From an uncultured Alphaproteobacteria bacterium (GTDB lineage Bacteria; Pseudomonadota; Alphaproteobacteria; Rhodobacterales; Rhodobacteraceae): a DNA stretch of 64,000 nt. The position numbers and the translations under genes are program-made. Below the pieces are notes generated by a model, which worked only from the letters and a program-made list of their open reading frames with translations, was not told the DNA's origin and ran no database searches. Where the stretch lies: NCBI GenBank assembly GCA_902611475.1, contig CACLZW010000003.1, positions 1 through 64,000 of the forward strand, written 5' to 3'. Of the stretch, positions 1 to 9,301 are shown one piece after another (the first letter of the stretch is position 1; every line of letters begins with the position of its first letter).

Positions 1-1856
1 ATAAAAGATCTATCCATAATTATAAATGTTTTCATACTTCTTCTTAATTTTTTAAAGTTAATACTACTATCAATCTCTAATATCCTTTCAGCTACTTTCT
101 TGGCATCATTTGACCTGCCCTCTTCCATATCTATAAAGGCTCTAATTCCAAGAGCCCCCATTTGTGACCCTCCAAAGTATTGTTCGTTTTCTGATAATTC
201 AGACGCCAACTGATAGGCTTTTTCATACTCTTCCAAATATGTAAGCGCTAAAGCATAGTTTAACTTTACATTTCCTGGCGGATGGGGAGCGACTTTCAAA
301 GCCTTTTCATAATTTTCAACTGCCTGATCATACAGGCCTACGATAAAAAGAGAATTTGCCGCGGATAAGATACTTATGATGCCGTTCGGATTTAAATCTG
401 ATGAATTAATCGCGTATTTTCTAGCGGTTTCAATCAATTCCTCTTCTGAATATTCAGGGAATTCCTTAGGATTTTTAGCCATTAAAGTTGCTAGAAGGCT
501 ATTAGCATCTGATAAATCTGGGCCATATTTAACTGCCCGCTTGGCAGTTTCTATCATATCTTTTCCAATATTCCAATCGCGAAGCCCTACATTAGCCTCG
601 GCTGTGAAATACCAGGCATACATAGAAAGAACAACAGGGTTATTTGGTTCTGTCTCAAAAATAGTCTCAAATAATTTCCCAGCTTCCTTGACACCCTCTA
701 ATGACATAGAAAGGAAAAGAGGGTTAGCTTTTAGAAACCTTTGCCAGTTTTCAGGGTCCTTAAAATATTTTCTATCATCATCAAAGGACTCTCCTAAAGT
801 TAGTTTAATTTGAAGTTTTTCTAGTACTTTTTCTGAAATTGTATCTTGAATTTCAAATATATCATTCAATTTAAAGTCAAACTTGTCTGTCCAGACTATC
901 TTATTCTTTACAACATCAGAAAGCTCTACCGTTGTTCTAATTTTTTCTCCTGAAACTTGGTTATAACCTCTTAAGATATAGTTTATATAATATTCATTCT
1001 TTATTTCTTGATTAGACATACCTTTTTTCTTTATAAAATTACTGGTGCTGCTTGATTGCACTAAAAGTCTTGGATGACTGGCTAATGAAGAGATAATTAT
1101 ATCAGTCATACCACTGCTGAGCTGGTCGTCTGATTTATTTCCTGATCTATTTTCAAATGGCATTACTAAAACCATTGGCCGATCGGACTCGGCAATAATT
1201 TGTTCAGCATTCTTTATTTCAGTACCCTTATTTAAATAAAAGGAAAACACTCCTATAGCTAATACTAAAATGCCTACAGCTAGAATTGTTATGAGACTTT
1301 TTGATTGCTTAGGCTTCAGAGATCTTTTTTGGGAAGGATCTAACACAATATCAAAAGCATGGAATTCGTTTTGTTTAACTTTTTGAATGCCAAGATCATT
1401 GAATTGATGTTTTGTTTTACCTTTTACATAATCAAAAACACTCTTAGATACTGAAATTCCACCTGCTAATGCTAATGCTTCTAGTCGAGCTGCTATATTA
1501 ACCCCTTCACCTAATAAATTTCCCTTTTCTTTAATTACGTCTCCCGTATTGATACCAATACGAAATTCCAGCGTAACCTTTGTAGAAGATGATGCATTAC
1601 TAGTTTTTATCTTTTTTTGAAACTCGACAGCGCACTCTACCGCATCCACAGCGCTAACAAATTCCGCCATAAAAGAGTCGCCCCCCGAATTAAATAAAAT
1701 GCCATTATATTTTTTAAACAACCCTCTAAGTATCTTTTCATAGAACCTAAGACTTTTTACAGTCTCACTTTCATCTATTTCCATATGCTTGCTGTAATTC
1801 ACCACGTCAGTAGCAAAAATTACAGCAATCTTTCGGTCAATTTCCTTAGTGGGCAT
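1..1856 (-). CDS. Class III adenylate/guanylate cyclase with C-terminal TPR-like region (3' end cut by window edge)
   Basis: Minus-strand reading from ATG at 1856 gives MPTKEIDRKIAVIFATDVVNYSKHMEIDESETVKSLRFYEKIL...FNSGGDSFMAEF...RIGINTGDVI, a class III cyclase domain, then a TM segment and repeats. Absent from the ORF track because it has no stop inside the window. Confidence 0.85.
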   Translation of the reverse strand, partial: MPTKEIDRKIAVIFATDVVNYSKHMEIDESETVKSLRFYEKILRGLFKKYNGILFNSGGDSFMAEFVSAVDAVECAVEFQKKIKTSNASSSTKVTLEFRIGINTGDVIKEKGNLLGEGVNIAARLEALALAGGISVSKSVFDYVKGKTKHQFNDLGIQKVKQNEFHAFDIVLDPSQKRSLKPKQSKSLITILAVGILVLAIGVFSFYLNKGTEIKNAEQIIAESDRPMVLVMPFENRSGNKSDDQLSSGMTDIIISSLASHPRLLVQSSSTSNFIKKKGMSNQEIKNEYYINYILRGYNQVSGEKIRTTVELSDVVKNKIVWTDKFDFKLNDIFEIQDTISEKVLEKLQIKLTLGESFDDDRKYFKDPENWQRFLKANPLFLSMSLEGVKEAGKLFETIFETEPNNPVVLSMYAWYFTAEANVGLRDWNIGKDMIETAKRAVKYGPDLSDANSLLATLMAKNPKEFPEYSEEELIETARKYAINSSDLNPNGIISILSAANSLFIVGLYDQAVENYEKALKVAPHPPGNVKLNYALALTYLEEYEKAYQLASELSENEQYFGGSQMGALGIRAFIDMEEGRSNDAKKVAERILEIDSSINFKKLRRSMKTFIIMDRSF

Positions 1857-1954
1857 TCATTAATACTCAATTTGATAAATGAAGTAAGTAGTCAGCTTAT
1901 TTTTACTGATAATTAATAAGTTTCAAATAGAAACTTTCCACTATTTTTTTATTT

Positions 1955-3631
1955 ATGTTAAAATTAGGTATGAATACTGAAAGTCTTCCGTCATTAAATG
2001 GTAAATCGCTTGGCTGGTTAACTTTTTTACACCGTAAAGTTTCAATTAATGATGACTGGTCTGAAGACGGAGAACCCTTAGATTGGTGGGATAAAACATC
2101 TAACCCTCCTGTATTGAATTTTGCTAGATTTGACCTTTCTGAGTCTAGCTATGCACTAGGGTTAATGGCTGATGTTACTCCAGCATGGCGAGAAGTGTAT
2201 GCTTTCATATTAAAAGGTTTGAGCGAACGACATCTTACCTTTTGGGCTGCTTACGATTGGTTAACTCAAATTGGACCTGATCCTAATCGAGGCAAATATC
2301 CTCAAGAATGGATAGATCTTTGGATACCTGATCACTTGGTAGGAAAATATGACACTCCTGGCTGGGTTGCAAACGGTATTGAGCCTTGGGGATTACAGAA
2401 AGATCCGATTGGTGCAGATGGGAATTTATTTTTTAAAGGTTGGCTAAATTTAATTCAAAGCTTACACGTCTACACAACCGGCGAAGACACATGGGGATCG
2501 AGCTTCCAAGTAGCTGGTGTCGATAGATCGAAGTTTGATTGGACCCAACATAGATTAGTTGAACATTTATCTTCACAATGGACAAAAAACAGAATGGGCC
2601 CGCATTGTGAAAATACGAAAATATGGCCCTATTGCTTATCGGCAGCTGGATTAGGTCTTCAACTTTATGATGCAATTTTTCAAAAAAATACTCATTCTGT
2701 TTATCCAGAATGGGTAGAACATACGAAAGATAAGTATTACGGCTTTGATAGTTCAGGAGCACTAGAATGGACACCAATCTATTATGACCCATTAATAGAT
2801 CATATTCATGCAGCTGGACCATCTAATGGATTAACAATAGCCTTTTATATGATGCCTCAAGATCCAGTTTTTGCTGAGTTTTTATATCGAACTGCGGTTA
2901 AAAAACTTGGTTGGGACAATATCAACAAAGAAATAAAAATGAAGCCCGAACCACGCTTTATGGCTCTAGGGTTAGCTTGTGCAAAGGAATTTGGAGATAC
3001 AACAGTAGAAATGCGTTTAAGAGCATTTGCTGAAGCACACTTTGAGCCGCGATGGTTTGGTGAAAATAATACTAACTTTGGCTATTGGTTTAATTTAAAT
3101 GAAAAATGGCCAAGAGGACAATGGGCTGCACTAGCTATGATGGCTGAAGTTGGGAAATCAGGTGCATGGTCAAACCTATTTAGAAACCCCAATCTAGAAA
3201 AATTCAATGCTCCGTCGCTTGAAGGTATCGACTTTCCAAATATTTTGGTCGAGCAAGCATTTAACGAGCCTAAAAGTCAAACATTATTTGTAAAACTTAA
3301 GGCGGCAAATAAAAGTAAGGAGAATAGTCCCTCCAAGATATTTATAAAGAAGATACCAGACTTATCTGCTGTTAAGGTCAAAAGGGATGGATATCTCTAC
3401 GATATGTGGAAGGCAACTGGAAAAAGCTCAATTGAAATTGACATTTCTTATTCTGATATGAAACTTGAAATCTTTACTGGATGGTCAGGTGCGAAGAAAA
3501 GAGGTGAATTCAACAAGGTTATTAAAAAAGATAATTTAACGAGCATTGGAGTAGGAATAATGCAAAGACCACAATCCCTTAAAATAATAAATACGTCATC
3601 ATGTCCGTGTTGTTCTTCCATCGGCAATTAA
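1955..3631 (+). CDS. Linalool dehydratase/isomerase (LinD)-like protein
   Basis: 558 aa. HCENTKIWPYCLSAAGLGLQLYDA has two Cys (C218, C227) spaced 9 apart, like the LinD catalytic Cys pair; FDLSESSYALG (D60/Y66) resembles its Asp/Tyr pair. Confidence 0.65.
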   Translation: MLKLGMNTESLPSLNGKSLGWLTFLHRKVSINDDWSEDGEPLDWWDKTSNPPVLNFARFDLSESSYALGLMADVTPAWREVYAFILKGLSERHLTFWAAYDWLTQIGPDPNRGKYPQEWIDLWIPDHLVGKYDTPGWVANGIEPWGLQKDPIGADGNLFFKGWLNLIQSLHVYTTGEDTWGSSFQVAGVDRSKFDWTQHRLVEHLSSQWTKNRMGPHCENTKIWPYCLSAAGLGLQLYDAIFQKNTHSVYPEWVEHTKDKYYGFDSSGALEWTPIYYDPLIDHIHAAGPSNGLTIAFYMMPQDPVFAEFLYRTAVKKLGWDNINKEIKMKPEPRFMALGLACAKEFGDTTVEMRLRAFAEAHFEPRWFGENNTNFGYWFNLNEKWPRGQWAALAMMAEVGKSGAWSNLFRNPNLEKFNAPSLEGIDFPNILVEQAFNEPKSQTLFVKLKAANKSKENSPSKIFIKKIPDLSAVKVKRDGYLYDMWKATGKSSIEIDISYSDMKLEIFTGWSGAKKRGEFNKVIKKDNLTSIGVGIMQRPQSLKIINTSSCPCCSSIGN

Positions 3632-3650
3632 CGTTTTGAATAAAGAGATA

Positions 3651-4319
3651 TTATTTTTTTAAACTCAGCTTATAAATTTTTTCTTTCGCTAACGGAAAAA
3701 TTTCGTATTGGGCCTTAAATAACTTTTTTATTTGTGCGCTTTTTATAGAGAGGCCTCCCGTATAATAACCATATGATGGCATCAATATTCTTTCTGTGTT
3801 TAATACAAAGCACGCAACCCAAATTCCTCTAGAATTAATTATAAGCTTAACTTTTGGATGAAAGTGACCAAAAACAGAGAATGTCTGATTAATTGATGGG
3901 TAATGACTGAAACAAATACCATCAATAACAACCTTATTAGTTAAGTTTAATCCAATATCTTTTAGAAACCTAATATTATCATGGTTACCAACGGTTAAGG
4001 TACAATCGATATTTTCAAGGATTTTAAAAAAAAGTTCTTTTGATTTTGTAGCCATCCTTTGAAAGGCAAATTTGTCATGGATCAAATCGCCTAGAAAAAT
4101 TATCTTTTCAACAGGATGATTGTTTATAAAATTTGAAAGTTGTCTAAGCGTCTCAATAGTATCAAAAGGTGGAATATACTGATTTGACTCAGAAAAAAAA
4201 GAACCTTTTTCAAAATGTAGATCAGAAATAATCAAAGTCTTTTTACTTGGCCAATAAAGTTCGCCATTTGCAAAGAAGGAGAACTTTTCATTAGCAAAAA
4301 TAACGTCCTTATAATGCAT
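3651..4319 (-). CDS. pdeM: Ligase-associated DNA damage response endonuclease PdeM (metallophosphoesterase)
   Basis: TLIISDLHFEKGSFF, IFLGDLIHDK, GNHD and FGHFHP phosphoesterase motifs; adjacent to Lhr helicase. Start set at MHYKDVIF (4319). Confidence 0.85.
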   Translation of the reverse strand: MHYKDVIFANEKFSFFANGELYWPSKKTLIISDLHFEKGSFFSESNQYIPPFDTIETLRQLSNFINNHPVEKIIFLGDLIHDKFAFQRMATKSKELFFKILENIDCTLTVGNHDNIRFLKDIGLNLTNKVVIDGICFSHYPSINQTFSVFGHFHPKVKLIINSRGIWVACFVLNTERILMPSYGYYTGGLSIKSAQIKKLFKAQYEIFPLAKEKIYKLSLKK

Positions 4320-6636
4320 TGACTTCTTCGAGCAATTCGTTCTCAAGCTTCTCTAAATAAAAATTATCTAGTTCATTTTTATCTGGTGTCTCTTTATGAT
4401 ATTCAAAGAGTAAAGAGAAGGCTAGAGCAGATGCTCTATTGAGCTTGTTTATCTTTATTTTGTTTTTAATTCTAAATAGAAACGTTGAAAGCCTGTCAAG
4501 ATCAACGAGGTCTCTCTTAGCATTTTCTGTAGTGATTTTTAATAATATATGGTGTGGCTCATGCTTTCTTAATACTTCATAAATCAAGTCAGTATTAAAA
4601 GTCACTTGTTTACCCGTTTTTTGGTTGCCTGGAAGATTTTTATAAATTAATCCAGAGATTATAGCTATTTCTCTAAACAATCTTTTTATCAATGGAGTTT
4701 CTTCTAACCATTCATATAAATCCTCGATTAAAATATCTTGAGAAAAAAGGAAGTCGATGTCTTTAATTTCTTTAGAAAATGAAAATAAAATAGAATAATC
4801 ATTTGCAACAAATCCAAATGGTTGCACGCCAAGCTTTTTAATTCGTCTTAGAATAAGAAATCCTAGAGTTTGGTGCGTGTTTCTTCCTTCAAATGGGTGA
4901 ACTGCCATATAGTATTTTTCGTGCTTGCCATTTTTTCTCTTAAAGGTCTCGACAAGGAATTCATTCTCTTTTGGGAAGGAAGAAAACTTTGTCTGCAGAT
5001 CTGACCATTTTTTTAAACTATCAGGAAGATCTACTGCCTCAAGTCGTTTGGAAAAAATCTTTCTTACAGTTTTCGAGAGATGGGTCGACAGCGGTAAATT
5101 TCCTCCTTTAAAAGATGGTATTTTTTGATGCTCAAGGGCGGTTATTTTAGCATATGCAATATTACCAATAACTTTCTCAAACATCAGCCTCTTTCCACCG
5201 AATATGAAGGTATCCCCTGCTGATAAACCACTAATAAACCACTCCTCAATATGTCCTAAATATCTATTGCCTACCCTTAGACGCAACATTTCGGCTTCAA
5301 CAATAGTTCCAATATTCATTTTATATTTTGTAACTAGCGATTTATCCCTAATTTCATAATATTCTCCATCCCTTCTCAACCGCGAATACTCTTCATAAGC
5401 CTGAAGGGAATAACCTCCATTTTCAACAAATGAAAGAGTTTTTTCAAAATCCTCAATATTAAGATTTCTGTATGGCCATGCTTCTTTAATTTGTTTGTAT
5501 AAATCTTCTTTTTTAAATCTTTGGGAAATTGCAACACCAACAATATGCTGGGCAAGTACATCTAAAGAGCCTTCAGAATATATTTCATCTTCTAGAAAAT
5601 CTAACTCCACACACTTTTTTGCAGCAATACATTCTACATACTCGAAACAATTAGTTGGAACTAGAATAGCTCTTGAAGGAGTATTTATCGTGTGATTTGC
5701 TCTGCCAATTCTCTGGACCAACCTTGCAACACCTTTAGGAGCTCCTATCTGCATTACTAAGTCAATATTACCCCAGTCAAGCCCCAAGTCTAATGAACTG
5801 GTGGCAACTACACACTCTACATGGCCTTCTACTATTTCCTTTTCTACTTTTTTCCTAAGGTCTTTTTCTAGACTTCCGTGATGAATCGCTATTTTTTTAT
5901 TTTTATTGTTAATTGCCCAGAGGCTTTCAAATAATATTTCTGCCTGAGCTCGTGTGTTTACAAAAAGAATAGATGACCTAAATTTTAGTATTTCTGAATA
6001 TATTTCTGAAAGAGCATATCTCGGGGAATGGCCCGACCAAGGAATTCTATTTCCTGAGTTTAATATCGTAATTTCTGGTGCGACCTTTGATTGTGTACTG
6101 ACGAGCTTTGTATTCTTACTATTTGAAATATATTTTTTAGCAAGATTAGTATTCTTAAGAGTGGCTGAGAGCCCAATCACTTGAAACGGTTTAATAGATC
6201 GTAGCCTTGCTACATTTAAGCTTAATAAGTGCCCTCTTTTTGAATCGAAAAATGTATGCAGCTCGTCAATAATAACAAATTTTAAATTCTTAAACAAATT
6301 AACGACATCCGTCCTTGCCATCAGAAGTGCGAATGACTCAGGAGTTGTCATCAGAAAATTAGGAGGCTTTTTAATTTGCTTAGCTTTATTATATGTTGAC
6401 GTGTCACTTGTTCGTGTCTCGACTTTAATATTAATCTTTAAATCATTGATAGGGTTAAGTAAATTTCTTTTAACATCAGTTGTTAAAGCTTTTAAAGGTG
6501 ATATATATAAAGTATGTAATTCCTGGCTTTTGTAATTATTATTTATAAAATCATCGATCGAGGGCATAAAACCACCAATTGTTTTACCCCCGCCCGTTGG
6601 GGCATGTAAAATTACATTAAACCCCTTCTTGATCAA
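4309..6636 (-). CDS. lhr: Ligase-associated DEXH-box DNA helicase (Lhr-Core type); N-terminus extends beyond the listed ORF start
   Basis: APTGGGKT, DELHTFFDSKRG, SATLKN, QRIGRANH motifs. The Q-motif-like sequence GWSLYDHQIETLSL lies upstream of the TTG at 6636. Confidence 0.88.
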   Translation of the reverse strand: MIKKGFNVILHAPTGGGKTIGGFMPSIDDFINNNYKSQELHTLYISPLKALTTDVKRNLLNPINDLKINIKVETRTSDTSTYNKAKQIKKPPNFLMTTPESFALLMARTDVVNLFKNLKFVIIDELHTFFDSKRGHLLSLNVARLRSIKPFQVIGLSATLKNTNLAKKYISNSKNTKLVSTQSKVAPEITILNSGNRIPWSGHSPRYALSEIYSEILKFRSSILFVNTRAQAEILFESLWAINNKNKKIAIHHGSLEKDLRKKVEKEIVEGHVECVVATSSLDLGLDWGNIDLVMQIGAPKGVARLVQRIGRANHTINTPSRAILVPTNCFEYVECIAAKKCVELDFLEDEIYSEGSLDVLAQHIVGVAISQRFKKEDLYKQIKEAWPYRNLNIEDFEKTLSFVENGGYSLQAYEEYSRLRRDGEYYEIRDKSLVTKYKMNIGTIVEAEMLRLRVGNRYLGHIEEWFISGLSAGDTFIFGGKRLMFEKVIGNIAYAKITALEHQKIPSFKGGNLPLSTHLSKTVRKIFSKRLEAVDLPDSLKKWSDLQTKFSSFPKENEFLVETFKRKNGKHEKYYMAVHPFEGRNTHQTLGFLILRRIKKLGVQPFGFVANDYSILFSFSKEIKDIDFLFSQDILIEDLYEWLEETPLIKRLFREIAIISGLIYKNLPGNQKTGKQVTFNTDLIYEVLRKHEPHHILLKITTENAKRDLVDLDRLSTFLFRIKNKIKINKLNRASALAFSLLFEYHKETPDKNELDNFYLEKLENELLEEVNAL

Positions 6637-6743
6637 GCTTAAGGTTTCAATTTGATGATCATATAAAGACCAACCTTTTTTCTTGAGCCATATGTCAATT
6701 GGATTATGTTTAAAACTTACTGTAATAACTAATCTTTCTAAAT

Positions 6744-7733
6744 ATGATATCTATTGATAACAAACTTTATATTAGAGACATCGATACATATATAGACCCT
6801 TTTTTTCCTGTAGAAAGGGCAATAATAACCCATGGGCACGCTGATCACGCAAGAGCAGGTCACAAGCATGTACTCTGCACTCCTGAAACCTCTGAAATTA
6901 TGAAAATTAGATATGGCGAGAACTGTGCAAGCAGTTTTCAAACAATCAAATATGGGCATTCGGTGAAAATAGGAAAGATAAGCGTCACGTTTTACCCCGC
7001 GGCACATATATTGGGAAGCGCACAAGTTTTACTAGAGACAGCAAACCATAGAATTGTGGTTACTGGGGACTATAAAACAATATTAGATCGACATTTAGAT
7101 CCCTTTGAGGTCGTTCCATGTGATTTGCTTATTACCGAGGCTACCTTCGGATTGCCAATATTTAAATTTAATAAACCAGAAATGGAAATTGAGCGATTGC
7201 TGAACAATATTTCTAAAAATAGAGAAAATACATTCTTAATTGGAGCTTATTCACTTGGTAAAGCACAAAGGATTATCTGGCTTCTTCGAGAGGCAGGGTT
7301 TTCAGACGATATTTTTGTTCATGGATCAATGGATAAATTGTGTGACTTTTATCAAAGTAAGGGAATTAGGCTTGGCACTCTAAGAAAGGCTACTTTAGAC
7401 AACAAAAAAGACTTTAAAGGGAAAATCATTGTAGCACCCCCTTCTGCACTCAAGGATAGATGGTCACGACGTTTTGAAAATATTACTAGATGTTATGCTT
7501 CAGGCTGGATGCAAGTCAAACAGCGCGCTAAGCAAAGCCAAATTGAAATTCCTCTCGTTATATCGGATCATTCCGATTGGAATGAGCTTACCAATACTAT
7601 TAAACAGACTGGTGCAGAAAAAGTTTGGATAACACACGGAAGAGAAGATGCTCTGAAATATTGGTGCGAAAAAAACGGAATTCAAGCTGAGCCACTTTCT
7701 CTTCAACATAGAGATGAAACAAGCGAACTATAA
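6744..7733 (+). CDS. Ligase-associated DNA exonuclease (metallo-beta-lactamase/beta-CASP type)
   Basis: HGHADHARAGH, AAHILGSAQVLLE, VVTGDYK and SDHSDWNEL motifs; position next to ligase. Confidence 0.88.
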   Translation: MISIDNKLYIRDIDTYIDPFFPVERAIITHGHADHARAGHKHVLCTPETSEIMKIRYGENCASSFQTIKYGHSVKIGKISVTFYPAAHILGSAQVLLETANHRIVVTGDYKTILDRHLDPFEVVPCDLLITEATFGLPIFKFNKPEMEIERLLNNISKNRENTFLIGAYSLGKAQRIIWLLREAGFSDDIFVHGSMDKLCDFYQSKGIRLGTLRKATLDNKKDFKGKIIVAPPSALKDRWSRRFENITRCYASGWMQVKQRAKQSQIEIPLVISDHSDWNELTNTIKQTGAEKVWITHGREDALKYWCEKNGIQAEPLSLQHRDETSEL

Positions 7734-9301
7734 TGAAAGCTTTTTCGAATTTACTATCGGATCTTATTTTGACGAGCTCGAGGAACAGAAAACTATCACT
7801 ATTAGAACAGTATTTTAGCTCAACACCTGACCCCGACCGAGGGTATGCTTTGGCAGCACTTACCGGCTCACTTAACTTTAAAAACATAAAATCTTCATTT
7901 TTTAAAGATTTAATCAAAGAAAAGCAAGACGAACACTTATTTGACCTATCTTACGACTATGTAGGTGATTTAGCTGAAACTATATCTTTGTTATGGGACC
8001 AAGAAAAAGGTGGCAATATGCCGAGACTTTCTTCTTTATTCGAAAACCTAGAAAAGGCTAAAACTGATGAGATTAAGAACCATATAATTAACATTCTAAA
8101 CATCAGTACGGCTGATCAAAGATGGGCTTTTATTAAACTTTTTACAGGAGGCTTGCGCATAGGCGTATCAAGCAGGCTCGTAAAGCAAGCACTAGCAAAT
8201 TATGGCAACGTTGATCTTGAAGAAATTGAAAAGATTTGGCATGGTTTACACTTTCCTTACACAAATTTGTTTTCCTGGCTTGAGAATAAGGGTAGTAAAC
8301 CGAAGATTTCAATCTATGATATTTTTCATCCAATGATGCTTGCTCATCCGCTTGTGATGGAAAAAGATTTGGCAGCAGTAAATCCAAAAGATTTCGTTGC
8401 TGAATATAAATGGGATGGAATTAGAATCCAAATTGTAAGCCATAGTGAAGGATGTCGCCTTTATTCGAGGACAGGCGATGAAGTTTCTAAGTCATTTCCA
8501 GAAATAATTAAGACAATACAAGGTAATTTTGTACTAGATGGAGAATTACTCGCTGGAATTAACAATGATCCAAAAACATTTAACGACCTTCAGCAAAGGC
8601 TAAATAAAAAAGCTCCCTCAGAAAAGTTTATAGAAAATAATCCATGTTTTATAAAGGTATATGATGTTTTGTTTTTCAACGGCGATGATTTAAGAGATAA
8701 AACGCTCATTGAAAGGAAAAAAGTTCTAAGTTCCTATTTTAGCACGAATAGATCTCCAATGTTTTTATCGGAAACAATTGAGTTTAAAGACTGGAGATTT
8801 TTAGACAAAATAAGAGATATATCCAATAAGCAAATACATGAAGGTGTAATGATCAAATCAGTTTCCAGTCCTTATATTGCTGGGAGACCGCGTGGCAAAT
8901 GGTTTAAATGGAAAAGAAACCCAAAGAATGTAGATGCGATAATTATGTATGCACAAAGAGGACATGGAAAGCGGAGTTCTTTTTACTCAGACTATACTTT
9001 TGGTGTCTTTAACAAAGAAAACGAACTTGTTCCTATAGGCAAGGCATATTCCGGCTTTACCGATGAAGAGTTAAATAGATTAGATAAGTTTGTAAGATCA
9101 AAAACTATAAACAGATTTGGACCTGTTAGAGAGGTTGAAAAAACATTGGTCGTAGAGATTGCATTCGACGAAATGTCTTTGAGTCATAGACATAAGTCGG
9201 GAATTGCTTTACGGTTTCCAAGGTTCAAAAGAATTAGATGGGATAAGCCAACTAATGAAGTAGAAACTTTGGAGCAAATTAGAAAAAGTTTTTTAGAATA
9301 A
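7733..9301 (+). CDS. ATP-dependent DNA ligase (cassette-associated type)
   Basis: Adenylation motif EYKWDGIRIQI, plus LYSRTGDEVSKSFPEI, LDGEL, EGVMIKSV and KWFKWKR. ATG overlaps the preceding stop. Confidence 0.92.
   Translation: MKAFSNLLSDLILTSSRNRKLSLLEQYFSSTPDPDRGYALAALTGSLNFKNIKSSFFKDLIKEKQDEHLFDLSYDYVGDLAETISLLWDQEKGGNMPRLSSLFENLEKAKTDEIKNHIINILNISTADQRWAFIKLFTGGLRIGVSSRLVKQALANYGNVDLEEIEKIWHGLHFPYTNLFSWLENKGSKPKISIYDIFHPMMLAHPLVMEKDLAAVNPKDFVAEYKWDGIRIQIVSHSEGCRLYSRTGDEVSKSFPEIIKTIQGNFVLDGELLAGINNDPKTFNDLQQRLNKKAPSEKFIENNPCFIKVYDVLFFNGDDLRDKTLIERKKVLSSYFSTNRSPMFLSETIEFKDWRFLDKIRDISNKQIHEGVMIKSVSSPYIAGRPRGKWFKWKRNPKNVDAIIMYAQRGHGKRSSFYSDYTFGVFNKENELVPIGKAYSGFTDEELNRLDKFVRSKTINRFGPVREVEKTLVVEIAFDEMSLSHRHKSGIALRFPRFKRIRWDKPTNEVETLEQIRKSFLE

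Noticed and set aside
376-813. 145-aa plus-strand ORF
   Set aside because: Antisense to the clear adenylate cyclase/TPR coding frame on the minus strand; no recognisable domain.
2433-2822. 129-aa minus-strand ORF
   Set aside because: Shadow ORF antisense to the LinD-like gene.
6738-7025. 95-aa minus-strand ORF
   Set aside because: Antisense to the MBL exonuclease start; no domain features.
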